From Argyresthia goedartella (taxonomy: Eukaryota > Arthropoda > Insecta > Lepidoptera > Argyresthiidae): a stretch of 64,000 bases of DNA. The DNA is taken from contig OX463824.1 in the NCBI GenBank assembly GCA_949825045.1, forward strand, positions 27,188,001 to 27,252,000. Reading direction: 5' to 3'. The position numbers were made by a program, and so were the translations under genes. Below are positions 10,262 through 21,290 of this stretch, piece by piece. The notes beneath the pieces were generated by a model. That model did not search any database. It was not told the origin of the DNA and saw only the letters and a program-made list of their open reading frames with translations. Every line of letters begins with the position of its first letter. The first letter of the stretch is position 1.

Positions 10262-10740
10262 CTACATAATGGAGGGCATTAATACTCGAGTCATAATAAT
10301 ATCACTCGAGAGTTTTATTGCCTAATTATGTACAGTTACATACACTAGTTTATCTACACACATATCATAAGCTCTCTTTGATGTGTTCAGGAACCGACCG
10401 CGTGTTTGATCGGCATTGTGGCTCTGCAATTTTTTAGCTTGTTCTGTAGTATCAACTTCGCGCAGGCGGGCGCCGGCGTTCGAAATTTGAATGTCAGTAC
10501 CAACTACACAGACAAACTAGGAGTGGCATGCAGGCGGGCGTTGGCGTTCGAAATTTGAATGTCATAATATGTAGAAAAACTACACATTATGGCCATAATG
10601 TGTAATTTTTCAAATAAGAAATGAGTTTAACATTAACCAAGTAGTTTAACATTATGCTGATCGTAACGTGCGGTTTTTGTACGCAGTAAAGAGGTTTATG
10701 ATACGTGTGTAGATAAATATAATTAAGTCATCCCGCTTTG
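10262..10740 (+). repeat. Palindromic MITE, copy 1 of 2
   Basis: Imperfect inverted ends are seen: TAATTATGTACAG...TTTATCTACACACATATCATAAGCTC on the left and the complementary GATACGTGTGTAGATAAATATAATTA on the right. A second copy lies at 45130-45560 in the opposite orientation. This copy has a partial internal duplication (GCAGGCGGGCG..GGCGTTCGAAATTTGAATGTC near 10451-10496 and again 10528-10564) that copy 2 lacks, and a 49-nt palindromic insertion at 10272-10320. No coding capacity. Confidence 0.75.
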
Positions 10741-10813
10741 CCTTTTCGTCTTTTCTGTTTTTTATTGCAAACAGATACTTAAAACTTAGGCAAAAGACAA
10801 AATATGAAATATA

Positions 10814-11198
10814 CACTGACGAGCAATGAAAAAGTTCCACCCACAAAAGGCCGACAAACACCCATCCAATTTTTTAAAACATTTAATTTAAAATTTTAAC
10901 ACAATATTTACGTTTTTGCAGCAGTTTACAGCAGAACTTCTTAATTACACAATTTATGGTTGAGCTTAGAGAAAACCATACCGCGATGTACAAATTACTA
11001 AGCGCCATCTATGGATAACACTTGGTACTAAAATCTTTAAACACCGTCTGCAATATTGAAGTACATTTAACAGCGCATCAGAATATTACCAATCAAAAAC
11101 GTAAATATTGTGTTAAAAATTTAAATTAAATGTTTTAAAAAATTGGATGGGTGTTTGTCGGCCTTTTGTGGGTGGAACTTTTTCATTGCTCGTCAGTG
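10814..11198. mobile_element. Tc1/mariner-type MITE with long inverted repeats
   Basis: CACTGACGAGCAATGAAAAA starts the left arm at 10814 and its complement ends the right arm at 11198. TA flanks both ends (10812-10813, 11199-11200). The arms are about 105 bp and near perfect, around a centre of about 170 bp with no coding frame. The inverted repeat continues some 17 bp outside the TA pair on both sides, so the true ends may lie further out. The BEL element is inserted in this outer extension. Confidence 0.82.
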
Positions 11199-11210
11199 TA
11201 TATTTCATAT

Positions 11211-11445
11211 TGTACGAGCCCTTGCTGGCGGTACCTTAAACTTGATTCTGATGATGATTGGTGGAACAGGAAAGAAGAGTGATAACTTGATAAATCACTT
11301 TATTTGTAATGATTACAATTTGGTGCGCACTTATTGATAGACGAATGTGAACTGATCGATAATTCTAACTTACAAAATAATGAAAACAGCAATTTACATT
11401 AAAGCTGACGTTAAAATATCTGACGATGCACGATGGAATCGTACA
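11211..11445 (-). repeat. 3' LTR of the BEL/Pao element
   Basis: TGTACGAGCC...GGAATCGTACA, the same as 29532-29765 except for a T-run length near 11319 and one base in the ACAAAATA/CATGAAAAC stretch. It lies beside a Tc1-type MITE whose flank supplies the target site. Confidence 0.93.
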
Positions 11446-11527
11446 TATTCCGGGGCCTGAGATGAGAAAAATCTTAAATAATTACATGTCAAAAGTTGGT
11501 AACTTAATAAAATTACACAACAATATA

Positions 11528-14035
11528 TTAATCTGTAAAACATAATTGTACCCGTGTGTTCTTATCAGCACGGGGGTGTATGGTCGGTATCTCGATGCTG
11601 TGATTGCGGGCAGCGCCCGCGCGCGTTGCGGTGCGGGCGTAGCCGGCGGTCGGTGGCGGCAGCGCGGGCGGCGGCGTGGACTGCGTTGGTGCCGGCGGTG
11701 GTGTAGGGGGCGCAGTGCTGTGCACCAACCATCCACATTGCAGCTTTCTGATGATCGTCACTACTCCAATAATGACTAAGATTCCGTATACCACATAAAT
11801 CATGGTGTAGTGATCAATATCGTGATAGAAGATGTCTTTTGATATTACTTCTGCTTGCTTCAGCTTGTTTATCCTTTCTCCTAGCAGGGATAATTGTTGT
11901 TGCATGTCGCGTGAATCATCCTGTGATGGAGTGGTAGGGATGGTAATGTTGATGATGTTATTTTTCTGAGGAATCTTAGGTACATATATATCTGGTCTTA
12001 ATTTCACTTCACTTGTTTGAAGTTTATGTGGCGTCACGGTGAAACTATCCGTTTTTATGACGCAGTTAGGACTAACATGTATTAGACCACTTTTACTCAG
12101 CTGATGCGATGTCACCTGATCTTCGCATATTGTTCGGACTTGACACCGATTGCAGCAAAAATAAAGGTATGTGTTTACGCTGTTGACTTCTTGCCACTTA
12201 TTTCTGCATATCTTGCTCATTGTTGTACATTCTGCAGCTTCCAGGTCACAAAAACTCTTGTCGTCTTTTAGGTGATACTCTGGTTTCATGAGTTGGCAAA
12301 AATGAGTTTGATATAGAACCAAACAGGAACTGATGTTGCTCTCGGTCAAAGGAATGTAAATGTCCTTTTTCATGTTTAGCGCAATGTAATCTGATACTGG
12401 GACAACACTGATTGCTTGTTGTCCTGTCGCTTCAGATATCGGTATCATTTTATGAATTTCGTAACTGTCTCGACTGATGAGTGGCAGTTTTATTTCAAAG
12501 AGAAGTACGTCGTCCAAAAATCGTGATTTTACTTGTAGTAATTTATAAATTTTGTACACTTCTGTGTGGAGGTTCTCCAACGGCAGCGATACATCTTTGG
12601 GTAAATGGCTTGCAATTGTCGTCAATTCCTTGATGAGTTGCTCGGGAGTTAACAAATGGTAATCGAACCGACCATTGTGTAGATCGGTGATAGTATCTAA
12701 CAATGTGTTTTGAATATTCTGTAGACTGAGTAGCATGTTGCTTGCTGTTGTCGCTCCTATGGTGAAGGAACTAATGATGCGATTTCGTTGGGCTTCATCG
12801 TTCAGTTGCTTTACGGATTCTTCTATTGCGTTCATATGTTGGTTCATCATCTTGCGTTGCTTTTCCATAGTATTTTCGGCTCCCTTTAACAAACTGAACT
12901 CTGCCTCTATGATTGAAGTCTGATTTTTCCAAAGTGATGCTATATGTCTCTCATTGTCTCGAACTAGAGCTATGTCTTTCCTGTATTGTTGGGCGAAATT
13001 TTCATCCAATACTCCAAACAATCCGTTTGCGAGATATCCGACACCATTAATGAGACCTCGGCGCCGGCGCTGTCTGGCAAGTCGCATGCTCGACGTGTGC
13101 TGAGTAATTAATACCCGATCGTAGTACTCTAGTTCGGAGAATCCGTGCCGTAATTGAAGTAGTATGACGGCACAGTGGGCTTGTTCCCGTTTCATATTAC
13201 ATGTCTGTTGGAGCGTTTGTGTATATTTGTTGAACGCGTCTATTCCTTCCCAATAAGGATCCAAGTGGTAATAAGCGACGATTTTCCAATCGTCTTTAAT
13301 CAGCGTCATATCTGAGATCTTGTCAAAATATATCGCTTGTCCTTTCCTGAATTGTGTAACTTTTGTATTGCAGTGAGAATTGCAGACGAGTGTTAGCAGC
13401 AGAAATAAAGCTGTTACCACTGCACTGAGATTGCACTTGATAGGACTGACTGCGCTAGTTCGCGTTGGCTTCTGTCCGGTCGCCGTAACTACGTCACTTG
13501 AATGACGTGGTTTAAGCTTCTCGTCGTTTTCTAATAAGGTTGAAATTTTTACAATTGGCCGTTTTAAATAACCATTCTTGGTCTTCAACGTAACGACACG
13601 CACGTATCCGTCTTTGCCTTGGTGCAATTCTATAACACGACCCATCGCCCACTTTCCTGGCGGTAGATTGTCATCATGTATTAGGACGACGTCGCCGACT
13701 TGAATATTACGCTGAGGACTTTTCCACTTGCTTCGGGTGGCTAGTTGTATCATATATTCTGATACCCTTCTTTTCCACAAATCTTGTAATATTGTTTGTG
13801 TTAGGTACCATCTTGTGCGCTGATCTTTCTCTGTCTCAATCAAGGTGAGAGTAGGGCCGCTGGCTAAGAAGTGAGCGGGTGTGAGATAATTTAAGTCTTC
13901 AGGATCTTCAGATAAAATACTTAAAGGCCTAGAGTTCAGGCAACCCTCTATTTGAGCGAGGAGAGTTGAGAATTCTTCATAAGTAAGGCGTTGTTCGCCA
14001 ATCACTCGCTTCAGGTGGAATTTGAAACTTTTCAC
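11528..14035 (-). CDS. env: Integrase C-terminus joined in frame to an env-like glycoprotein
   Basis: The 835-residue frame begins inside integrase (LNSRPLSILSEDPEDLNYLTPAHFL, residues 33-57, and the C-terminal module VGDVVLIHDDNLPPGKWAMG, about 113-132). From about residue 200 it changes character: a hydrophobic signal-like segment (about 203-219), then an ectodomain with a polybasic furin-type site RQRRRR at 321-326 followed by a glycine-rich hydrophobic stretch like a fusion peptide, heptad-like regions, clustered cysteines and a membrane segment near 745-763. The tail is proline-rich. This architecture resembles the fusion-type Env of insect retroelements and baculovirus F proteins (family knowledge). 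Env would be expected to use a spliced or separately started message; this frame shows no separate start. It is one of the longest unbroken frames in the element. Confidence 0.82.
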   Translation of the reverse strand: MKSFKFHLKRVIGEQRLTYEEFSTLLAQIEGCLNSRPLSILSEDPEDLNYLTPAHFLASGPTLTLIETEKDQRTRWYLTQTILQDLWKRRVSEYMIQLATRSKWKSPQRNIQVGDVVLIHDDNLPPGKWAMGRVIELHQGKDGYVRVVTLKTKNGYLKRPIVKISTLLENDEKLKPRHSSDVVTATGQKPTRTSAVSPIKCNLSAVVTALFLLLTLVCNSHCNTKVTQFRKGQAIYFDKISDMTLIKDDWKIVAYYHLDPYWEGIDAFNKYTQTLQQTCNMKREQAHCAVILLQLRHGFSELEYYDRVLITQHTSSMRLARQRRRRGLINGVGYLANGLFGVLDENFAQQYRKDIALVRDNERHIASLWKNQTSIIEAEFSLLKGAENTMEKQRKMMNQHMNAIEESVKQLNDEAQRNRIISSFTIGATTASNMLLSLQNIQNTLLDTITDLHNGRFDYHLLTPEQLIKELTTIASHLPKDVSLPLENLHTEVYKIYKLLQVKSRFLDDVLLFEIKLPLISRDSYEIHKMIPISEATGQQAISVVPVSDYIALNMKKDIYIPLTESNISSCLVLYQTHFCQLMKPEYHLKDDKSFCDLEAAECTTMSKICRNKWQEVNSVNTYLYFCCNRCQVRTICEDQVTSHQLSKSGLIHVSPNCVIKTDSFTVTPHKLQTSEVKLRPDIYVPKIPQKNNIINITIPTTPSQDDSRDMQQQLSLLGERINKLKQAEVISKDIFYHDIDHYTMIYVVYGILVIIGVVTIIRKLQCGWLVHSTAPPTPPPAPTQSTPPPALPPPTAGYARTATRAGAARNHSIEIPTIHPRADKNTRVQLCFTD

Positions 14036-14964
14036 CGCTGCCTCCCATAGACCTCCTGCTGACGGCCAGGAAGGGGCGTTGAAGTGCCATCTCCATGTCT
14101 GCTATCTCCCTCAGAAATTGATCGTTGATGAGCTCTTGTATCTCCTGAAATTCTTGTTGTAGGCATCTGTTAGCTCCCACAAAGGTGGTACCATTATCAC
14201 TGTAAAAATGTCCTGGTTTTCCTTTGCGCGCTGCTATTCTTCTTACAGAGGCGAGGAATGGAGATGTTGTCAGGTCGGAAACCAGCTCTAGATGCACCGC
14301 CTTGGTCACCATGCATACGAAGACTGCGACATATCCCTTGGTGGTCTTGGTACCACGTCCCTTGTTGGATTTTATGTAGAAATGTCCCGTATAGTCAACG
14401 CCGGTATGCAGGAAAGGACGAGATAGGTTGATCCTTGATTCAGGTAAGTCTCCCATTAGTTGATGATTTTTATTAGGGTTGTGTTTCTTGAAAGTAATAC
14501 ACCGACGAATAAACTGCTTAGTGGTCTTGTTTCCACGGAGTATCCAATATTTTTGCCTTATGAATGACAATGTAATCCGAGCACCGCCGTGGTAGGTATA
14601 TTCATGCGCTTGCAAAATAATTAACCCCGTCAAGCGGCTTTCTTGAGGCAAAATTACAGGGTGTTTCATATCTGGATTAATGTGTGCATGTTTCAGTCTT
14701 CCTCCAACTCTGAGCAAGCCTTGTTCATCGAGGAAAGGTGTGAGACTCAAAATCTTGCTTTTGGGTGACACTTGTTTGCCGTTTTTGAGGTCATTTATCT
14801 CTCCGTGAAATTCCCTTCCTTGAACATCCTTTATTATCATCTCAGTAGTTCGTCTACTTTCCGCCAGTGTAATGTAGGGCTCATATTTTCTGTCTTGTTT
14901 CCGACTTGTGAATCGGCGTATCCACGACAGCACATGTACTACCTTGATGAATGAGCTGTACTTG
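13977..14964 (-). pseudogene. BEL integrase, split by gypsy insertion and frameshift
   Basis: The minus strand from 14964 continues the coding sequence that stops at 23126 on the other side of the inserted gypsy. It shows the zinc-binding part (YHGGARITLSFIRQKYWI then FIRRCITFKKH, where a second cysteine of the usual CxxC pair is not seen), the first aspartate in GVDYTGHF (about 14395), the second in YSDNGTTFVGA (about 14195) and a frameshift near 14100. The catalytic glutamate (GGLWEAAVK, near 14045) is in the frame of the following env-containing ORF. It is broken by insertion and by the indel. Confidence 0.85.
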
Positions 14965-16263
14965 TGTAACGGTTTACCTTTATTTCTACTAAATTAAAGA
15001 TCTATACTATATTTAAAAGCCTAACTATATATTTACAACTCAAAAATCATCCAATCCACATATTACAACTATAATAAATATAATGTATTTACATACAGAC
15101 AGAATCGTTTGCGCACATTTGCTATTAGGCAAACTAGTTACGAATACAATGAGTGACGTCACCGACTCGCGATAAGAACGCGGCCGCGACCAGCGAAGGC
15201 GACACGCACGCCACTGACATTTGCATTACGGCGAGGACCGCGACAGGTCAACCACTTTAATAACCATGGGATTTATTCCCAAAGATTTTCTAACTATGAT
15301 GGTGTGACAGATGCTAAGTTTCGGAGTGAACCATCAATACCTATAACCTGTGTTAAAATTAAGTGCCAGTATTTCCCCGAATTGGGTGAGTGTTGTGAAT
15401 ATTTTACTACTTAGATTAAGTTATCATAGATAGTTATAAATCACTTTACATGTAGAAAATATTAAAAATATAACTAGTTCTCACTGTACATTAGTCTAAA
15501 TCATGTTATAACATTATCTGCCCATTTGAATCATGCTGGGACTATCACGCTTCTAAAGGCTTCTAGAAATATCATCTACCCACTTCATAAAAAACTCATG
15601 TAATATTAGCTAAATTACATTATTTCTAGCTAATTAAATTGTAGTTTCATATACAATCGCAGTATAATGCAACAATAATGCTTTTGGTCATATTGTAATT
15701 AGTTTAGTACATTTCTTCATAAGGTTTTGATAGTTTCATTTCATATTTTGCTTGATCATGAAACTGTTGATTTTGTTTGTGACTGCCACATCTTTTGATC
15801 ACCATTAAATGCTTTGGGGTTCACTAATATAGCCAACTAAAACGCGAGCATATTTATTCAACAATAAATCCCGATGTCGCAGTCACTTACACGAATTTGG
15901 ACTTTTTGTGAAACGACTATTTTCCGGGAATTCCAGGGACCAAGTTTGGGGTTTGATTTGGAGCTCACCAACCTTCACGCGCATGCTCCTGCGCGTATCC
16001 GGTAGACCTGCGTTGCAGACCCGAATCCCGGAACCTCGAACTCCCGCTTCAACATCTACGTGGACTACGTGCCGTTGGACAGTGCAGGGAAGTGACCCCA
16101 ATTACAAGGACGTTGTTTCACACTAAATGCCAGCCAGATATAAACCCGCGACCTAGTCGAGTCTACTTTTCATTTTTATTAAATAATTGTAAATTTCCTT
16201 TCGGGTTGTTTAATTTCGACCGGCTTCAATCTACCTACATTTATGCGACGCTAAAACGTCACA
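14965..16263 (+). repeat. 5' LTR of the nested gypsy element
   Basis: TGTAACGGTTTACC...AAAACGTCACA. It matches 21827-23125 base for base in my comparison except position 16179 (T here, A at 23041). Small open frames inside it (15883-16101 and overlaps) recur identically in the other LTR and are not genes. Confidence 0.95.
16139..16183 (+). promoter_or_regulatory. LTR TATA box and poly(A) signal
   Basis: TATAAA lies at 16139-16144, about 120 bp before the LTR end, with a likely start about 25-30 bp downstream (GAGTCTACTTTTC). The poly(A)-type hexamer is ATTAAA at 16178-16183. In the 3' LTR the same place reads AATAAA (23040-23045). Inference from position and motif only. Confidence 0.55.
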
Positions 16264-16264
16264 A

Positions 16265-16274
16265 TGGCGCCCAA
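16265..16274 (+). other. Primer binding site (tRNA-Lys type)
   Basis: TGGCGCCCAA starts one base after the LTR. It is complementary to the 3' end of a tRNA-Lys (TTGGGCGCCA). Confidence 0.8.
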
Positions 16275-16670
16275 TCTAGGTATTTTCTGAGCTGAGCATA
16301 TGAAACAGGTCCTTGGCATTTGTTATCTTTTTGGTTTTCATGGGTGTTGGTGGCTATATTAATCATCACGTGTATACTTCTAGATTTATATTTCCTTGGT
16401 GTTATTAAACCTAATTTTAAGGTTGATTTGCGCAGTTGTTTGGTACGTGGTTGCCTTAATTCTAAAGGCTTATATTAATAATAAGTAGTACAAAGTATCA
16501 AATACGTGTCTACCCACAATACTTACATTTATAAACCTATTATAACTTGATTTAATAAATACAATATTCTAACTACCTATTACTTATACCACATACTTAG
16601 CAACTATACAATCACTGCTTTTCAATCATTTGTAATCACAACACATACCCTTTTCTGTGAAAAAGTAAAC
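16275..16670 (+). other. Leader between PBS and gag
   Basis: About 400 bp, AT-rich, no convincing open frame. It is the expected place for untranslated leader and packaging sequence. Confidence 0.6.
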
Positions 16671-18053
16671 ATGTCGTATCCGATTAAGTATCTGTCACTC
16701 CAAAAAGCTGAACTCGAATACGAGGTCATCCTTAGAGGTGGTACAGGCGGCTCTGTACAAGATCTTCGTAGTCAGATTGTTAAATTAGCAATACCCCCTG
16801 AGGACATTTTGGAATCTCACTTAGAGCCTGCGGTTGACCTGGACGCAGTCAAGGAAAGTCTAACAAAGTCTCAAACTATGCTGTCGTCCCTAAAAAGTAA
16901 ATTTGACAAAACGTTGTTCTTGCGCACTGAAAATTTACTGCATCATATTTACCACAGACTTAAACGCATCACAAATGTCAGTGCTCAGGTGGTCGATCAG
17001 CATAAATCGAATTGCACTATATTTAGCAACCAGTACAAAGAAATCACAGTATTAAGACCAGCTTCAAATTCTAATGCAGGTTCAAACTCAGAACCTGAAA
17101 CTACTGAAACTACAGTGGTTACTTGCGATCGTAACCTGTCGTCTGATTTGACAAAGTTAAAATATTCTGGCAAATCCTGTGTTTTCTCTTTCATACAAAG
17201 AGTGGATGAATTTGTAGACGCTAGGAACATCTCGAAAGACCGGCTACTAAAGTTTGCATATGAGATTTTTACGGACGACGCACTACACTGGTTCCGTAGT
17301 ATTAGAGAAAGTGTGCAAACTTGGGACGACGTTGTCGTACATCTAAAACAAGATTTTAGTCAAAAGGACTATGACTACCGCCTTTTGGCTGAAATTCGGT
17401 CTCGTACGCAGGGTGAGCTCGAAAACATCTCAATTTACCTGTCTATTATGCATGGCATGTTTTCGAGGCTAAGCAAACCACTGTCTGAAGCTAATAAATT
17501 AGAAATTATTTTACATAATATCAGACCATGCTACGCTAGCACTTTGACAGCTTCTCCCGAGATCATGGACCTGAAGTCTTTGAAAAGTGTGTGTTCTAAC
17601 TATGAGAACATACATTCGCGTATGTCTCTTTTTCATGAGCCTCCTCGCGTGACTCCGGAAACTGTAGCACCGGAGTTCGCTTACACTAAACAACAAAAAA
17701 CTAGCAACTACTATCCGAATAAAAGCTACCCAAGTGCTAACTATAATGAAAAATATAAGAGTTATGCTACACCTAACAAATATAATAACTACCCAAATAC
17801 TTATAACTACAACAATAAACCTAAAATTACACAAGAAAGACCTGTAAGTACCAATGCTTTGCAAGTGACACCGAGCAGCTCTAAGGATGTCCATACAACC
17901 CGAAAATATTGCCCAAGGTGTCGCAGTGATACTCATTCCCTAAAAGAGTGCAAGCAGCCACATTTTGATATATGCTTTAAGTGTGGAAACAAAGGCATTC
18001 GCTACCCTGACTGTACAACCTGCAATCCTAAACCTAGTCACTCAAAAAACTGA
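16671..18053 (+). CDS. gag: Gag polyprotein of the nested gypsy element
   Basis: The 460-residue frame starts at an ATG at 16671 and is intact. A helical N-terminus is followed by a capsid-like central region containing KYSGKSCVFSFIQRVDEFVDAR (about residues 164-185) and WDDVVVHLKQDFSQKDYDYRLL, typical of gypsy gag. A Y/N-rich linker (about 345-385) leads to a C-terminal zinc knuckle CPRCRSDTHSLKEC that fits CX2CX4HX4C. A second knuckle, CFKCGNKGIRYPDC, has isoleucine where histidine is expected and is probably impaired. The stop TGA (18051-18053) follows immediately after a slippery heptamer, which would join gag to pol. Confidence 0.88.
   Translation: MSYPIKYLSLQKAELEYEVILRGGTGGSVQDLRSQIVKLAIPPEDILESHLEPAVDLDAVKESLTKSQTMLSSLKSKFDKTLFLRTENLLHHIYHRLKRITNVSAQVVDQHKSNCTIFSNQYKEITVLRPASNSNAGSNSEPETTETTVVTCDRNLSSDLTKLKYSGKSCVFSFIQRVDEFVDARNISKDRLLKFAYEIFTDDALHWFRSIRESVQTWDDVVVHLKQDFSQKDYDYRLLAEIRSRTQGELENISIYLSIMHGMFSRLSKPLSEANKLEIILHNIRPCYASTLTASPEIMDLKSLKSVCSNYENIHSRMSLFHEPPRVTPETVAPEFAYTKQQKTSNYYPNKSYPSANYNEKYKSYATPNKYNNYPNTYNYNNKPKITQERPVSTNALQVTPSSSKDVHTTRKYCPRCRSDTHSLKECKQPHFDICFKCGNKGIRYPDCTTCNPKPSHSKN
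18044..18050 (+). promoter_or_regulatory. Probable -1 ribosomal frameshift site A AAA AAC
   Basis: In the gag frame the last codons read TCA AAA AAC TGA, so the heptamer is in the exact phase required for tandem -1 slippage (X XXY YYZ). The -1 frame is open across it and continues directly into the pol frame (pol frame starts with CTG at 18050). A downstream pseudoknot was not identified by eye; a small palindrome CTGAATTCAG follows. Confidence 0.75.
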
Positions 18054-21000
18054 ATTCAGTGGATTGTAGTGAACGTGAAGCTGACAGTAAACCTAATGAT
18101 AACTTTGATAAAACAGAGTGGAAATCTTGGCTGGATTTTATATCTAAATTTTTCTCTTGTTATTCTGTCACTTCAATCCACGATTCACATAATGCAACAG
18201 AACAGGCAAACAGCAGACCATACGTCGCTGTCAATATAAACGGTATTACTATCAATGGTTTATTGGACACTGGTAGTAGTGTCACAATTCTTGGACAAGA
18301 TTATCATACCAATTTCTTAGATGCTGGTTTTAGGCTTGATAACACTGAATTATTAAATTTTGTCGCTGCAGGTGGGCAAAAGCTGAATAATGTTGGTGTC
18401 ATAAATTTACCTGTCTCATTTTTGGACCAACTACACATTCTGAAAGTTTACGTAGTACCAGAGATTCAAAATCCCTTGATTTTAGGCATGGATTTCTGGA
18501 GACTTTTTAATTTGTTCCCTGAACATTTGGGCTCTATCATGATAGGTAAAGAGACTGTCACTCCAGATATTCTATCGATTAATACTCCTACTCACATATG
18601 TGATTACGACCACCTTTCTACAGAACAAAAAGTTACGGCTGATCATATCACAGCACAGTTTTGTGACATCTCATATGAAGAACGTGGTCTTGGTCGCACA
18701 AGTCTAATTACTCACGGTATCGATACTGGGAATGCTGCTCCTATACGTCAAAGGTACTACAGAATGTCACCTGAAAAACAACGAATACTAGTTACTCAAC
18801 TTGACGAAATGTTACGAGAAAACGTGGTAGAACCTTGCGAAAGCCCTTGGTCATCTCCAGTACTACTGACGCCTAAAAAGAATGGGGAACTAAGGTTCTG
18901 CTTAGACAGTCGTAAGCTTAATGCCGTTACTGTGAAAGATGCATACAGTCTTCCGTACATTTCTGAGATACTTGACAACTTACGAGACGCGAAGTATCTT
19001 TCTAGTTTAGATCTTTCTAAAAGTTTCTGACAGATTCCTATAACGGAAGAAGACCGGTGTAAGACGGCTTTCTATATTCCTTCTAAAGGTACATTTCAAT
19101 TTACTTCTATGGCGTTCGGTCTTACTAATGCCCCTGCCACGCAGCAGCGACTGGTTGACATGTTGTTCTACGGTCCAGAGTTCGAAAATAAAGTATTTGT
19201 ATACATGGACGACATTATCATTGTTTCACCGACCTTCGAACAACATATCTCCCTACTTGTCCGTGTTCTGGAAAAACTAAGAATGGCGAATTTGACTATA
19301 AGTTACAAAAAGTGTCAATTTTTCAGAAACAAACTAAAATACTTGGGTTATGTGGTGGATCATAATGGACTACATCCAGATCCCGAAAAGGTAGAAGCTA
19401 TTATTAATTACCCTACCCCTACTAATCGCAAGGAGGTGCGTCGATTCATAGGCATCGTGGTATCGTCGATTTATACCTAACTTCAGTACAATAGCTTCAC
19501 CACTTAATAAATTAACCTCCCTTGCTAAAAACTCTCCTCCATTCAATTGGTCTTCTGACGCCGAAAAAGCATTCCGCACTTTAAAAGAAGCTCTTATATC
19601 TTCACCCGTATTATCATGCCCCGACTTTTCACAAGCTTTTCAAGTGCATACGGATGCAAGTGATTTCGGTGTTGGCGCGGTTCTAACCCAGATTTTAGAA
19701 GGCGAGGAGAAGGTCATTGCCTACATGAGCAAGTCCCTCTCTAGCAAGGAACGCAATTACAGTGCTACGGAAAGGGAGGCCCTAGCAGTCTTGACAGCTA
19801 TCGAACACTGGCGATGCTACCTGGACAACGGCAAAACGTTCATTGTGTACACCGACCACTCGTCCTTAAAATGGTTCTTGAATTTAAATAATCCCACAGG
19901 TCGTTTAGCTCGTTGGGGTGTTCGTATGTCCTCATTCGACTTCGACATCAAACATCGTCGTGGCTCAGAGAATGTAGTCCCTGACAGTCTTTCCCGTTCA
20001 GTACCAATAGCTACAATAGGTCAGGACTCTTCGAATCACGACATGATCTACTCTACAGGTGACAGTTGGTATCTTAACATCTACCACGGTTGCCAAAACG
20101 CTCCTACATCCATTCTTAACTATAAAGTAACAAATGGAAAACTTTTTAGATATAAAAAGAGTTTGAATCCCTTAACTAGTGAGTTTGAGTGGAAAGAAGT
20201 TATTCCTGTTGAGTACAGATCGGACATAATTACAAAAAATCACACTGATCCTACTTCAGGCCACTTTGGCATATACAAAACTCACAAACGTCTTTCCTTA
20301 AATTATTTTTGGCCTGATATGCACCGCGATGTCTCCAAATTTGTAACTACTTGCGACACATGTTGTGCGCACAAATATACTGCACATGCTACACTTGGCA
20401 TTATGGGCCGTCCTAAAGACTGTTCACGACCGTTTCAGATGCTGAGTATGGATCTAATAGGTCCCCTACCACCTTCACGAAAACAAAACAAATTTATATT
20501 TGTAGTTCATTGTTGTTTTTTAAAATATTGTCTAATGTTCCCTATTCGTCGCGCAACTTCCGAGATAATAGCTAAGTTACTCGAGGAAGAAGTTTTTCTT
20601 GTTCACGGTGTACCCAGCACTGTATTAATGGACAACGGAAAACAATTTGTGGGAAATATTCTAAAGCAACTATATAACAAGTACAATATCCCTAACATCA
20701 AGTTCACACCTAAATACACGGCCCAGATTAACAGTGTTGAACGCTACAACAAGACTCTTTTAACAGCAGTATCTACCTACATTGAAAACGACCATAGATC
20801 TTGGGACTGTAACCTATCAAAAATACAATTTGCCATGAATTCATCGGTAAACGAGGTGACTGGTTATACGCCGGCATTTTTGGTATATGGGCGTGAATTA
20901 GTTACTACTGGCTTGCATTATATCGATACGGACCTCAGCGATGATATAATTTTCACCCCTAGGGACGAATACGCTGAAAATTTAGGTAATTTAAGAACTG

Positions 21001-21290
21001 TATTCGAAAAAGTACAATTGTGCCTAACTAAAGCTCATTCGAGAAATAGTGGTCATTATAACCTGCGCCGTAAAGACGTAAATTTTAAAGTAGGTGACAT
21101 CATTTGGAAGAAGACATTTTTCCTAAGCAACAAAAACAAAATGTTTTGTAAGAAGCTTGCTCCGAAGTTTACAAAGTGCAAAATCGTAAAGAAAAAGTCT
21201 AATTTAGTATACGAACTCGAGGATATGACCGGAAATAATATAGGAGACTGGCATGTCAAAGATTTCAAATTAACTAACTATAAGCAATAA
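18050..21290 (+). pseudogene. pol: Pol of the nested gypsy element, one stop and one frameshift
   Basis: Protease (GLLDTGSSVTILG, about 18255-18292; PLILGMDFW), RT (WSSPVLLTPKK, RFCLDSRKLN, SSLDLSKSF, MAFGLTNAPATQQ, catalytic YMDD near 19201-19212), RNase H (VHTDASDFGVGAV from 19642; YTDHSSLKWFL) and integrase follow in order. Integrase has the zinc module HFGIYKTHKRL...CDTCCAHK, aspartates in SMDLIGPLP and LMDNGKQF and the glutamate in INSVERYNK. A TGA at 19028-19030 interrupts the RT palm where a tryptophan is usual. A small indel near 19455-19465 shifts the frame. The remaining 548-residue stretch to 21290 is open. Two lesions in an element with nearly identical LTRs are noteworthy. Confidence 0.9.

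Noticed and set aside
11546..11779. 77-codon plus-strand frame, arginine- and glycine-rich
   Set aside because: It is the complement of the proline-rich tail of the env-like frame.
15883..16126. Overlapping 72-codon frames in LTR, repeated at 22745-22988
   Set aside because: Both copies lie inside the LTRs and are duplicated only because the LTRs are; composition and lack of domain argue against genes.
17511..17936. 141-codon minus-strand frame opposite gag
   Set aside because: It is a shadow of the gag coding sequence on the other strand.
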